Part shown: piece by piece, positions 35,142 to 45,472 of the stretch
Numbering within the stretch: position 1 is the first letter of the stretch
Layout of the letters: every line of letters starts with the position of its first letter
Source: Barrientosiimonas humi
Lineage (GTDB): Bacteria > Actinomycetota > Actinomycetes > Actinomycetales > Dermatophilaceae
DNA: 64,000 bases
Reading direction: 5' to 3'
NCBI RefSeq assembly: GCF_006716095.1
Contig: NZ_VFOK01000001.1
Span: 620,001-684,000, forward strand
Program-made: the position numbers and the translations under genes
Notes under the pieces: model-generated
Seen by the model: the letters and a program-made list of their open reading frames with translations, nothing else
What the model was told of the DNA's origin: nothing
Databases searched by the model: none

Positions 35142-36998
35142 TCAGCTCCTCGTGTCTGTGGTGGTCTCGGGGATCGGGTCGGTCGGGTCTGTCGTCGCTG
35201 CGGGGGAGGCGAGCGAGAGGGTGTGCCGCACGGCGCGCTCGAGGTCGGTCAGCGGGCTGCCGGTGAGCTCGGGGGCGCGCCAGGCGACGTGGTGGTCGGG
35301 CCGCACGAGCAGCACGCCGTCGTCGGCGATCTCGCGCAATGCCCGCCAGCGACCGGAGGTGTCGGCGTGCGCCTCGCCGTGGGCGATGACGTGCGCGGTG
35401 ATCGGCACCCCGAGCTCGGCGGCGACCTTGTCGGCGGCCTCGACCCACGCGGTGCCGCCCACGCCGGTGAGCACGGTCAGCGCCCCGTGGCCGGCGAGGT
35501 CGATCGTCGAGACGTCCTCGCCCGCGCCGGTCAGCCAGGCGTGCGGCAGCCGGGCGCCGGGGTGGGTGGTCGGGTGGTGGTAGAGCTCGGGGTCGCGCGC
35601 CGGCTCGGGCCAGCTCGTGCCGTCGTCGAGCACCGCGCCCGAGGCGTAGCGCTGGTCGAGCTCCACGCCGTGCGCGTTGAACTGGTAGTTCTGCAGACGT
35701 ACGGCCTCGTCCAGCGTGCGCCGGCGCATCGCCGCCTCCGGGGTCGCGCCGTACAGCCCGGCCAGGGCGGCGAGCCCCTCCTCGCGGGTCTGTCCGGGCG
35801 CGAAGCCGAGGGCCTGGGAGATCGGCAGCATGTCGGCGACGCTGCGCATGGCGCGGTCGACGACCTGCTCGCCCACAGGTCGCCGCTCGGCGTCGTAGCT
35901 GTCCAGGAGCGCGTCGCCGGCCCGGCCCTGGAGGACGTACGCCAGCTTCCAGGCCAGGTTGAACGAGTCCTGGATCGAGGTGTTGGTGCCGAGCCCGTTG
36001 GCGGGCGGGTGGCGGTGCGCGGCGTCGCCGACGAGGAAGGCGCGGCCGCGGCGGTAGGTCTCGGCGACCTGGCGGTTGATCTGCCACAGGCTGGTCGCCT
36101 TGATGCGCACGTGGACGCTCGGGTCGCCGATGGTCTGCTGCGCCCGGGCCACGAGCGACTCGTGGGACATGTCGGGCTCGCCCTCGGCGGGGTCGTACAT
36201 GAACAGCAGCACCCACTCGGTCCACGGCTTGACGCAGATCCAGGTGCCCGAGCCGACCCAGTAGTCGTTGCCCGGCTGGCACATCCAGTACAGCGTGCCG
36301 GGGCGGTGCGCGGTGTAGGCCGTGAGGTCGGCCTCGAGCCAGACGTTGGCCGCGGCGCCGAGCCCGGCCTCGCCGCTGAAGGTGAAGCCCAGCTGGTCGG
36401 CCACCGTGCTGCGCCCGCCGTCGGCGCCGACGAGGTAGCGGGCCCGCACGCGCTGCTCGGTGCCGGTCTCGCGGTGACGCACCAGTGCGTCCACCCCGTC
36501 GTCGTCCTGGGTCACGCTCACCAGCTCGGTGGAGAACCGGATGTCGGCGCCACGGCGCTGGGCCGCCTCGAGCAGCACCGGCTCGAGCACGTGCTGGGGG
36601 ATGTTGCACATCTGGCTCGGGCTGGCCAGGTCGTAGTCGCCGTGCCGCTCCGGCCCGCTGCCCCAGGTGAGCAGCCGGGCGATCTCCCGCTCGGCGAAGC
36701 TGGTGGCCCACACGTTGGTGCCCATCAGCTCGTTGGGCGTCGCGACGGCGCGCACGTCCTGCTCGATGCCGAGGTCGCGGAAGACCTCGACCGTGCGCTG
36801 GTTGGTGATATGCGCACGCGGGGAGTGGGCGGTGCCGGCGTACTTCGTCACGGTGACGGCGTCGACGCCGTGGCGGGCGAGCAGCGCAGCCATCGCGAGT
36901 CCGGCGGGTCCGGCGCCGACGACCAGCACGTCGGTGCGCAGGTCGGGGGCGGTCTCGGGTGCCGCGTCGGGCGGGCGGGTCGTGTCCATCGGGTCCAT
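35142..36998 (-). CDS. FAD-dependent aromatic hydroxylase (TfdB/MhpA-like)
   Basis: Class A flavoprotein monooxygenase of 618 residues that would hydroxylate a phenolic ring. It has VLVVGAGPAGLAMAALLARHG near residues 24-44 (FAD-binding GxGxxG), a GADGGRSTVADQLG motif, and GDAAHRHPPANGLGTNTSIQ for the flavin ribityl. The C-terminal thioredoxin-like domain (about 480-600) is of the phenol-hydroxylase type. First gene of the catabolic operon, opposite the GntR regulator. The substrate could be a chlorophenol, a hydroxyphenylpropionate or another phenol; sequence alone does not decide. Confidence 0.88.
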   Translation of the reverse strand: MDPMDTTRPPDAAPETAPDLRTDVLVVGAGPAGLAMAALLARHGVDAVTVTKYAGTAHSPRAHITNQRTVEVFRDLGIEQDVRAVATPNELMGTNVWATSFAEREIARLLTWGSGPERHGDYDLASPSQMCNIPQHVLEPVLLEAAQRRGADIRFSTELVSVTQDDDGVDALVRHRETGTEQRVRARYLVGADGGRSTVADQLGFTFSGEAGLGAAANVWLEADLTAYTAHRPGTLYWMCQPGNDYWVGSGTWICVKPWTEWVLLFMYDPAEGEPDMSHESLVARAQQTIGDPSVHVRIKATSLWQINRQVAETYRRGRAFLVGDAAHRHPPANGLGTNTSIQDSFNLAWKLAYVLQGRAGDALLDSYDAERRPVGEQVVDRAMRSVADMLPISQALGFAPGQTREEGLAALAGLYGATPEAAMRRRTLDEAVRLQNYQFNAHGVELDQRYASGAVLDDGTSWPEPARDPELYHHPTTHPGARLPHAWLTGAGEDVSTIDLAGHGALTVLTGVGGTAWVEAADKVAAELGVPITAHVIAHGEAHADTSGRWRALREIADDGVLLVRPDHHVAWRAPELTGSPLTDLERAVRHTLSLASPAATTDPTDPIPETTTDTRS

Positions 36999-37033
36999 CG
37001 GGGGCTCCTTCGCGAGGTCCGTGACCTACCTCA

Positions 37034-37079
37034 CTGTTGTACGCCTCGATGTGTGAATGTTCAACAGATATTCGAATAT
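37034..37079. promoter_or_regulatory. AT-rich operator region between hydroxylase and GntR genes
   Basis: A strikingly AT-rich patch in a GC-rich region. It holds ATATTCGAATAT (37068-37079, perfect 12-bp palindrome) and an inverted pair CTGTTG (37034-37039) and CAACAG (37062-37067). Located between divergent genes, it is the likely binding site of the GntR regulator. Confidence 0.6.
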
Positions 37080-37100
37080 TTTTGGAAAATCGCATGCTGG

Positions 37101-37106
37101 TACGCT
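37101..37106 (+). promoter_or_regulatory. Putative leaderless -10 (TACGCT) of the GntR gene
   Basis: TACGCT ends 6 bases before the ATG at 37113, with TTGGAAAA about 18 bases further upstream as a weak -35. The palindrome at 37068-37079 is immediately upstream, so a regulator bound there would affect this promoter. Confidence 0.5.
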
Positions 37107-37112
37107 CGTGGC

Positions 37113-37775
37113 ATGCCCGAGACCAAGCAGCGCGCCAGCACCGAGGCCGTGCACGCCGCCCTGCGCGCGGACCTGATCGCGGGCGCGCACGCCCCGGGCG
37201 AGCGACTGAAGTTCGCGCCGCTGTGCGAGCGCTACGGCGCCAGCGTCAGCGTGGTGCGCGAGGCCCTGACCCGGCTCGAGCAGCAGGGGCTCGTCGAGTC
37301 CGAGCCGCGCATCGGCTTCCGGGTGCGTCAGGTGTCGTTGGCCGACCTCGATGACCTCACCGAGACGCGAATCGACCTGGAGGCGTTGGCTTTTCGCCGT
37401 GCGATCGATCGAGGCGACGTCGACTGGGAGACCGCGCTGGTCGCGGCCCACCACCGTCTCGAGCGCACCGAGATGCTGACCGACGACGACCCACCCCAGC
37501 TGCGCGACGACTGGGAGGGCGCACACCTGGCCTTCCACGACGCGCTGCTCGCCGGCTGCGACCGGCCCTGGCTGCTCGGCATGACGCGCACGCTGCGCGA
37601 CGCGGGGGAGTTCTACCGCCGGCTGTCCCACCTGCAGGAGCCCGGGCGCGACGTGGCCGGTGAGCACCGTGGCCTGCTCGAGGCCGCCCTGGCCCGCGAC
37701 GCCGACGAGGGGACCCGACGGCTGCGCGAGCACTACGAACGCACTGCCGCGATCGTCCGCCGCACGCTGCCGTAG
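37113..37775 (+). CDS. GntR family (FCD) transcriptional regulator
   Basis: Regulator of 220 residues. The winged helix is at about residues 10-75 (AVHAALRADLIAGAHAPGERLKFAPLC, then SVSVVREALTRLEQQGLVES). The C-terminal FCD domain has the usual D, H and H metal-ligand spacing (ETRIDLEALAF, AHLAFHDALLAGC, EHRGLLEAALARD). It is divergent from the aromatic-catabolic operon and probably controls it in response to a pathway carboxylate. The ATG at 37113 fits the family N-terminus; a much longer open frame upstream is spurious. Confidence 0.9.
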   Translation: MPETKQRASTEAVHAALRADLIAGAHAPGERLKFAPLCERYGASVSVVREALTRLEQQGLVESEPRIGFRVRQVSLADLDDLTETRIDLEALAFRRAIDRGDVDWETALVAAHHRLERTEMLTDDDPPQLRDDWEGAHLAFHDALLAGCDRPWLLGMTRTLRDAGEFYRRLSHLQEPGRDVAGEHRGLLEAALARDADEGTRRLREHYERTAAIVRRTLP

Positions 37776-37862
37776 TCGCCGCCCCGGGCGTACGTCCTGC
37801 GCGGCTCGTTCGACAGGCGGACCCGTTCCCCGTGAACGCTGTGCGCGGCCTCACCCGTAGGA

Positions 37863-37868
37863 CAGGAT
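37863..37868 (+). promoter_or_regulatory. Putative leaderless -10 (CAGGAT) of the esterase gene
   Basis: CAGGAT ends 6 bases before the GTG start at 37875. The same arrangement appears before the gene at 53398. Confidence 0.5.
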
Positions 37869-37874
37869 GTCCCC

Positions 37875-38624
37875 GTGGACGGCGAGCGGACCCAGCTCCA
37901 GGTCCCGGGCACCGACGTCGAGCTCGGGGTGATCCGGCACGGCCACTGGGGCCGGCCGGTGCTGGTCTTCCCCAGCGAGGCCGGGCGGGCCGAGGACTTC
38001 GCCGACAACGGCATGGTCGAGGCGGTGCGCGACCTCGTCGACGGAGGGCGGGTCAGCTTCTTCTGCGTCGACTCCGCCGACCGCTGGTCCTGGTCCGACA
38101 ACGCCGCCACCACCGAGGAGCGCGCGCACCGGCACCAGGCGTACACCCGGTGGCTGGAGCACGCCGTGGTGCCGTGGATCCGCAGCCAGGTGGGCGACCA
38201 GGCGCCGCCGCTGATGACCCTCGGGGTCTCGCTGGGCGCCTACCACGCGGTGCACTTCACGCTCACCCACGCGCACGTCGTCCCGCTCGCGATCGGGATG
38301 TCCGGCAGCTACGACGTGACCAGCTGGCACGGGCACGGCGACCACGGCGACGCGACCTACTTCGCCAACCCGATGAGCTATGTCGCCGGCATGCACGGCG
38401 AGCACCTCGAGTGGCTGCGCCGGCACGCGTCGGTCCTGCTGACCGTCGGGCAGGGGCCGTTCGAGGTGCAGCCCACCCGCGCGCTGCCCTCGACGCAGGA
38501 GCTCGCGGAGCTGCTGCAGCGCAAGGGGATTCCCTGCGAGCTCGACCTGTGGGGCCACGACGTCGCGCACGACTGGCCGTGGTGGCGCAAGCAGCTGGCC
38601 CACCATCTGCCGCGGTTCTGCTGA
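37875..38624 (+). CDS. Alpha/beta-hydrolase (putative esterase) paired with ATP-grasp gene
   Basis: Protein of 249 residues in the putative-esterase family. The nucleophile elbow GVSLGAYHA holds the likely Ser, and His is in LDLWGHDVAHDWPWW near the C-terminus. There is no signal peptide. It is followed after 46 bases by an ATP-grasp ligase gene with its own strong ribosome site, and the pair looks like an operon. A hydrolase coupled to a ligase could act on the same peptide- or ester-linked small molecule; that is inference. Confidence 0.82.
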   Translation: MDGERTQLQVPGTDVELGVIRHGHWGRPVLVFPSEAGRAEDFADNGMVEAVRDLVDGGRVSFFCVDSADRWSWSDNAATTEERAHRHQAYTRWLEHAVVPWIRSQVGDQAPPLMTLGVSLGAYHAVHFTLTHAHVVPLAIGMSGSYDVTSWHGHGDHGDATYFANPMSYVAGMHGEHLEWLRRHASVLLTVGQGPFEVQPTRALPSTQELAELLQRKGIPCELDLWGHDVAHDWPWWRKQLAHHLPRFC

Positions 38625-38670
38625 CCGCCGAAGCTGCCCGAGAGTCCGCCGAACCGAGCGAAGGAGCACG

Positions 38671-39912
38671 ATGACCGAGCATCTGATCGGACTGCTGCTG
38701 GGGGCCGAGGAAGACTGGCCCCAGGCGCTGGAGGAGCTCGTGCGCCGAGTCGGCCCGATCGCCGGGCCCGACGGCGACAAGCACGAGCTGCGCACCGAAC
38801 GGCTCACGATCGAGCCGTTCAACCTGCGCTCCACGCCACGGCAGCAGCTGGTCATCGATCGGTTGGCGCACTGGTACTACCACCCGCGCGAGTGGCTCAA
38901 GAAGGCCGCGCTGATGGACGACGTCTACCTGCTCAACAGCCCGTTCACGTTCCAGTCGATGGAGAAGCACTCGGCCTACTGCGCCCTCATGCGGCTCGGG
39001 ATGCACGTGCCCGAGACGGTGCTGGTGCCCTACAAGAACCCCCTCGACAACGTGCGCTGGGCCTACACCTCCTCGAAGTACAACCGCTCGTTCGACCTCG
39101 ACGCGGTCGCGGCCGAGCTGGGCTACCCCATGTTCATGAAGCCGTTCGACGGCGGCGCCTGGCGCGGGGTCTCGATGATCCGCGACGAGCGCGACCTGCA
39201 CCGGTCGTACGACGACTCCGGCGAGATGCTCATGCACCTGCAGAAGGCCGTCGACGGGTTCGAGGTGTTCGCCCGGGCGCTCACCATCGGCCCCGAGACG
39301 ATGGTCATGAAGTTCCGCCCCGACGAGCCGATGCACGAGCGCTACGCGGTGTCGTACGACTTCCTCTCGCCCGAGGTCGGGCAGGAGACGGTGACGATCG
39401 CCCAGACGGTCAACGCCTTCTTCCGGTGGGAGTTCAACTCCTGCGAGATGCTGGTCAAGGACGGCGTCGTCTATCCGATCGACTACGCCAACGCCTGCCC
39501 CGACGTCGCGCTCACCTCGCTGCACTACTACTTCCCCTGGGCCATCAAGAGCCTGCTGAAGTGGTCGGCCTACTGCGTGGTGTTCGACCGCACCGCCAAG
39601 ACCCAGATCGACACCGGGCCGTGGTTCGAGGTCGCCGACGACGACGCGCTCGACTACGGCGCCAAGCTGCAGGCCTACCAGGAGCTGGCCGACGACCACT
39701 TCGAGACCGAGCGATACCGGGAGTTCGTCGACGACGCCCTCGGGCACGTCGACGAGATGGTGCTCGACTGGGTCGTGTCCGACGACTTCGACCGGCTGCT
39801 GGTCGAGACGGTGCGCTCGACCTACCCCGCCCACGAGCACGAGAAGTTCCTCGGGCACTTCCGCGGCCTCACCGGGCTGTGGGCCAAGGACGAAGCCGGC
39901 CGGCTGGGCTGA
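38671..39912 (+). CDS. ATP-grasp family ligase of unknown substrate
   Basis: Protein of 413 residues with an ATP-grasp core: [26 protein letters not shown] (read in segments, ATP-binding Lys and Gly-rich loop) at about 150-176 and metal-binding acid residues in [29 protein letters not shown]-grasp enzymes form acyl-phosphate intermediates and join a carboxylate to an amine or thiol. The N-terminal segment has an unusual [29 protein letters not shown] stretch, not part of the core. AAGGAG precedes the ATG. The function is unknown; adjacency to the esterase suggests a joint role. Confidence 0.85.
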   Translation: MTEHLIGLLLGAEEDWPQALEELVRRVGPIAGPDGDKHELRTERLTIEPFNLRSTPRQQLVIDRLAHWYYHPREWLKKAALMDDVYLLNSPFTFQSMEKHSAYCALMRLGMHVPETVLVPYKNPLDNVRWAYTSSKYNRSFDLDAVAAELGYPMFMKPFDGGAWRGVSMIRDERDLHRSYDDSGEMLMHLQKAVDGFEVFARALTIGPETMVMKFRPDEPMHERYAVSYDFLSPEVGQETVTIAQTVNAFFRWEFNSCEMLVKDGVVYPIDYANACPDVALTSLHYYFPWAIKSLLKWSAYCVVFDRTAKTQIDTGPWFEVADDDALDYGAKLQAYQELADDHFETERYREFVDDALGHVDEMVLDWVVSDDFDRLLVETVRSTYPAHEHEKFLGHFRGLTGLWAKDEAGRLG

Positions 39913-39917
39913 TCGAC

Positions 39918-41453
39918 GTGCAGATCGGCATTCCGCGGGAGACCGCGACGGATGAGACGCGCGTGGCCGCCACCCCCAAGACCGTCGGGCAGATCCGCGA
40001 CCTCGGCTACGACGTGGTCGTCGAGTCGGGTGCGGGGGAGCGGTCCTCCTACCCCGACCAGGCGTACGCCGACGCGGGCGCGACGATCAGCGACGCCGCC
40101 GCCGTGTGGGCGAGCGACGTCGTGCTCAAGGTGCGCGCACCGTCCGAGCCCGAGGTGACCGCGCTGCGGCGCGGGGCGACGCTGATCTCGCTGCTCAGCC
40201 CGGCGCTGTCGCCGGAGCTGGTGCAGCGGCTCGCCGACCAGGGCGTCATCGCGCTCGCGATGGACGCGGTGCCGCGCATCTCGCGCGCGCAGTCGCTCGA
40301 CGTGCTCTCGTCGATGGCCGGGCTCGGCGGCTACCGCGCGGTCATCGAGGCGGCGCACGAGTTCGGGTCGCTGTTCACCGGGCAGGTGACCGCCGCCGGG
40401 AAGGTGCCGCCCGCCCGGGTCTTCGTGATCGGTGCGGGCGTCGCCGGGCTGGCCGCGATCGGCACCGCCTCCAGCCTGGGCGCGGTGGTGCGCGCGTTCG
40501 ACGTGCGGCCCGAGGTGGCCGAGCAGGTCGAGTCGATGGGGGCCGAGTTCGTGCGCCTCGACGTCGACGCCTCCAGCGACTCCGGCTATGCCACCGAGCT
40601 CACCGGCGACGCCGAGCGGATGACGATGGAGCTGTATGCCGCCGAGTGTGCCGCCGCCGACATCGTCATCACCACGGCGCTCATCCCCGGGCGGCCCGCG
40701 CCGCGGCTGATCACCGCCGAGACGGTGGCGGCGATGCGGCCCGGCTCGGTGATCGTCGACATGGCCGCGGCCAACGGCGGCAACTGCGAGCTGTCCGAGC
40801 CCGACCGGATCGTCATGAGCGACAACGGAGTTCGCGTCGTCGGATACACCGATCTGCCGGGGCGGCTGCCCACGCAGGCGTCGCAGCTGTTCGGCACCAA
40901 CATCGTCAACCTGCTGAAGCTGCTCACGCCCGAGAAGGACGGTGAGCTGCGGCTCGACCTGGACGACGTCGTACAGCGGGGGCTGACGGTCACCCGCGAC
41001 GGCGAGGTGCTCTGGCCGCCCCCGCCGGTGCAGGTGTCGGCCGCCCCGGCGCCGGCGAAGGCCGCGGAGCCGGTCGAGACCGAGCCGCCCCCGCCGCCCG
41101 ACCCGCGGCGGCGATACGTCGCGATGGCGCTCGGCGCGGCGCTGTTCGCGCTCGCCGCGGCGTTCGCGCCGGCGTCGTTCCTCGGGAGCTTCACGGTGTT
41201 CGCGCTCGCGGTGATCGTCGGGCTGTACGTCATCTCCAACGTCGCGCACGCGCTGCACACGCCGCTCATGGCCGAGACCAACGCGATCAGCGGCATCATC
41301 CTGGTCGGCGCGTTGCTGCAGGTGGGCAGCGACGACCTGCTGGTGCGCACCCTCGCGTTCGCCGCGGTGGTGGTCGCGAGCATCAACATCTTCGGCGGCT
41401 TCGCGGTGATGGGCCGGATGCTGCGCATGTTCACCCGGGACGACACCCGATGA
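39918..41453 (+). CDS. pntA: NAD(P) transhydrogenase subunit alpha
   Basis: Membrane transhydrogenase subunit of 511 residues, the same size as E. coli PntA. It carries the NAD(H)-binding domain dI ([21 protein letters not shown]; Rossmann [15 protein letters not shown]) and, after a Pro/Glu-rich linker (about 375-395), a membrane domain of about four helices. In many organisms these parts are separate genes. It uses the proton gradient to drive NADPH formation from NADH. A GTG start lies 5 bases after the ATP-grasp stop; it overlaps pntB by four bases. Confidence 0.94.
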   Translation: MQIGIPRETATDETRVAATPKTVGQIRDLGYDVVVESGAGERSSYPDQAYADAGATISDAAAVWASDVVLKVRAPSEPEVTALRRGATLISLLSPALSPELVQRLADQGVIALAMDAVPRISRAQSLDVLSSMAGLGGYRAVIEAAHEFGSLFTGQVTAAGKVPPARVFVIGAGVAGLAAIGTASSLGAVVRAFDVRPEVAEQVESMGAEFVRLDVDASSDSGYATELTGDAERMTMELYAAECAAADIVITTALIPGRPAPRLITAETVAAMRPGSVIVDMAAANGGNCELSEPDRIVMSDNGVRVVGYTDLPGRLPTQASQLFGTNIVNLLKLLTPEKDGELRLDLDDVVQRGLTVTRDGEVLWPPPPVQVSAAPAPAKAAEPVETEPPPPPDPRRRYVAMALGAALFALAAAFAPASFLGSFTVFALAVIVGLYVISNVAHALHTPLMAETNAISGIILVGALLQVGSDDLLVRTLAFAAVVVASINIFGGFAVMGRMLRMFTRDDTR

Positions 41454-42841
41454 GCGGCAACCTCGTGCAGGCGGCGTACGTCATCGCGGCCGTGCTGTTC
41501 GTGATGTCCCTCGCCGGGCTGTCCAAGCACGAGACGGCCAGGCGCGGGAACGCGTACGGCGTGATCGGGATGGTCGTCGCGCTCGGCGCGACGATCTGGC
41601 TGGCGGCCGACCGGGCGAGCAACCCGGGGCTGACGGTGCTGCTGATCGCGGTGGCGATGTCGATCGGCGCGGCGATCGGTCTGTGGCGCGCGCGGGTCGT
41701 GCAGATGACCGAGATGCCGCAGCTGATCGCGATGCTGCACAGCTTCGTCGGCCTCGCGGCGGTGCTCGTGGGCTACAACTCCTACCGCGAGTCGCACGGG
41801 CTGACCGGCGCCGAGGCCAACGTGCACCTGGTCGAGGTGTTCCTCGGGGTGTTCATCGGTGCGGTCACGCTGTCCGGCTCGGTCGTGGCCTTCCTGAAGC
41901 TGTCGGCCAAGATGTCGTCGAAGCCGCTGATGCTGCCGCGCCGGCACCTGCTCAACCTGCTCGCGCTGATCGTCTGCGCCGGGCTGCTGGTGTGGTTCGT
42001 CGCGGCGCCGTCGTTCGTGCCGCTGATCGCCATGACCGTGATCGCGCTCGCCTTCGGGTGGCACCTGGTCGCCTCGATCGGTGGCGGCGACATGCCCGTC
42101 GTGGTGTCGATGCTCAACAGCTACTCCGGGTGGGCCGCGGCGGCCGCCGGCTTCATGCTCGGCAACGACCTGCTGATCGTCACCGGAGCGCTCGTGGGCG
42201 CCTCGGGTGCGATCCTCAGCTACCTGATGTGCAAGGGCATGAACCGCTCGTTCGTGTCGGTGATCGCCGGCGGGTTCGGTTCGGACGGAACGGTTTCCGG
42301 CGAGGAGCGCGACTACGGCGAGCACCGCGAGACCTCCGTCGACGAGGTGGCCGAGCTGCTGCGTGAGGCGAGGTCGGTCGTCATCGCGCCCGGCTACGGC
42401 ATGGCGGTGGCCCAGGCGCAGTACCCCGTCGCCGACCTCACCTCGCGCCTGCGCAAGGCCGGCGTCGACGTGCGCTTCGGCATCCACCCGGTCGCCGGCC
42501 GGCTGCCCGGCCACATGAACGTGCTGCTGGCCGAGGCGAAGGTGCCCTACGACGTCGTGCTCGAGATGGACGAGATCAACGACGACCTCCCCGAGACCGA
42601 CGTGGTGCTGGTGATCGGCGCCAACGACACGGTCAACCCCTCGGCCGCCGAGGAGCCCGGGTCGCCGATCGCGGGGATGCCGGTGCTGCACGTGTGGGAG
42701 GCCAAGGACGTCGTCGTGTTCAAGCGTTCGATGGCCACCGGCTACGCGGGGGTGCAGAACCCGCTGTTCTTCCGCGACAACACCCGGATGCTGTTCGGCG
42801 ACGCCAAGGAGCGGGTGGAGCAGATCGCCGCGGCGCTCTGA
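41450..42841 (+). CDS. pntB: NAD(P) transhydrogenase subunit beta
   Basis: Subunit of 463 residues. About nine helices in the first ~260 residues precede the NADP(H)-binding domain dIII ([21 protein letters not shown] onward, then [16 protein letters not shown] and [15 protein letters not shown]), all diagnostic. The ATG overlaps the pntA stop in ATGA. Together with pntA it completes the proton-translocating enzyme. It converges with a small membrane-protein gene. Confidence 0.95.
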   Translation: MSGNLVQAAYVIAAVLFVMSLAGLSKHETARRGNAYGVIGMVVALGATIWLAADRASNPGLTVLLIAVAMSIGAAIGLWRARVVQMTEMPQLIAMLHSFVGLAAVLVGYNSYRESHGLTGAEANVHLVEVFLGVFIGAVTLSGSVVAFLKLSAKMSSKPLMLPRRHLLNLLALIVCAGLLVWFVAAPSFVPLIAMTVIALAFGWHLVASIGGGDMPVVVSMLNSYSGWAAAAAGFMLGNDLLIVTGALVGASGAILSYLMCKGMNRSFVSVIAGGFGSDGTVSGEERDYGEHRETSVDEVAELLREARSVVIAPGYGMAVAQAQYPVADLTSRLRKAGVDVRFGIHPVAGRLPGHMNVLLAEAKVPYDVVLEMDEINDDLPETDVVLVIGANDTVNPSAAEEPGSPIAGMPVLHVWEAKDVVVFKRSMATGYAGVQNPLFFRDNTRMLFGDAKERVEQIAAAL

Positions 42842-42861
42842 GCGGTCGACGCCCCTCCTCG

Positions 42862-43239
42862 TCAGGGGGTGCTGCTGACCACCCAGGCGATGCCCGCGGC
42901 GAAGCACAGGAGCATCGCGAGCCCGGCGTACGCCATCGGCCGGCGCGGGTGCGCCCGTCCCTTGCCTCGACGGAGCCAGGCGAGCGCGATGCCGACCACG
43001 GCGAGCGGGATCTGCGGGGCGGCCGCGAGCACGCTGCCGCGTGCGACGCCCGTCTCGCACGCGACCTGCGCGCAGTCCACGGCCAGGACCCGCGAGCTCA
43101 TGCCCACCCACGACAGCACCAGCGCCAGCAGGGCCAGGATGATGGCGGCGCCCTCGATGTTCTGCTGCGGCCCGGGCTGCTGCGGCTCGGGCTGCTGCGA
43201 CTCGCTCTGCTGCGGGCCGGGTTGATCGGGAGTCGCCAC
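42862..43239 (-). CDS. Small membrane protein with Gln/Pro-rich N-terminus
   Basis: Protein of 125 residues. A low-complexity N-terminus of about 27 residues made mainly of Gln, Pro, Glu and Ser is followed by about three hydrophobic segments (GAAIILALLALVLSWVG, APQIPLAVVGIALAWL and AMLLCFAAGIAWVV). A pair of cysteines (DCAQVACET) falls between the first two and could face outside. A GTG start at 43239 is chosen because the longer frame upstream is antisense to the neighbour. No family is recognised. Confidence 0.65.
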   Translation of the reverse strand: MATPDQPGPQQSESQQPEPQQPGPQQNIEGAAIILALLALVLSWVGMSSRVLAVDCAQVACETGVARGSVLAAAPQIPLAVVGIALAWLRRGKGRAHPRRPMAYAGLAMLLCFAAGIAWVVSSTP

Positions 43240-43243
43240 GGCC

Positions 43244-43738
43244 TCAGCGCTCCGGGGTCTCGACGACGGCCTCGTGCTGGCGCTTGATGATCTCCAGCAC
43301 CGTCTCCGGCACGTCGCGCTCGGCCGGGTCGAGCCGCAGGCCGACCGCGTCCGAGCCGCCGGTCGCACCTGCGTCGCCCGTCGGTCCGAGCAGCACCAGG
43401 TGCAGCGTCTCGGGGGCGGCGATCTCGAGGTAGTCCTCGAAGAACAGGCTCGGGATCTCCTCGGCGATCACCGCGTCGAACCCGGCGGCGCGGTAGGTGT
43501 CGGCCAGCACCAGCCCGCCGGCGTAGCGGAAGAGCAGCTGCTCCACCGCCTCGCTGCTCGGCTCGTCGCCCACCTCGGCGCGACCGCTGACCACGACGTC
43601 ACCGACGACCTCGCCGTCGATGAACACCGCCTTGGTCAGCGTCTCGGCCAGGGCACGCCCGACCGTGGTGCGCGCCGGCTCGGCGCTGCTGATGACGAAC
43701 AACCGCCCCGTCTCGGTCTGGTCCTCCACGGGCGCCAC
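43244..43738 (-). CDS. P-loop-kinase-like protein with degenerate Walker A
   Basis: Protein of 164 residues. The opening RLFVISSAEPARTTVGRALAETL lines up with the start of small kinases of the GxxGxGKSTVGRALAE type, but the Gly-Lys of the nucleotide-binding loop is missing (SAEPARTT). The next block KAVFIDGEVVGDVVVSG is where such proteins have a substrate-binding acidic residue. This suggests a kinase-like fold that no longer hydrolyses ATP. The comparison is mine and is tentative. It ends next to the small membrane-protein gene and probably shares its transcript. Confidence 0.6.
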   Translation of the reverse strand: MAPVEDQTETGRLFVISSAEPARTTVGRALAETLTKAVFIDGEVVGDVVVSGRAEVGDEPSSEAVEQLLFRYAGGLVLADTYRAAGFDAVIAEEIPSLFFEDYLEIAAPETLHLVLLGPTGDAGATGGSDAVGLRLDPAERDVPETVLEIIKRQHEAVVETPER

Positions 43739-43754
43739 TCTGGCACAGGCGCGC

Positions 43755-45410
<1,656 letters not shown>

Positions 45411-45432
45411 CCTTCGTTCGAACCATCATCGG

Positions 45433-45472
45433 GGTCTCGATACGGCCTCCGCAGGCTCCGGCCTACTCGACC
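45433..45472. repeat. GGTCTCGATAC palindrome overlapping the glgB stop codon
   Basis: A 40-bp element from GGTCTCGATACGGCC to GGCCTACTCGACC, related to the one at 15628-15669. The glgB stop codon (45463-45465) lies inside its right arm, so the repeat appears to have replaced the original gene end. It sits between glgB and pgm and could attenuate transcription between them. Confidence 0.7.
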
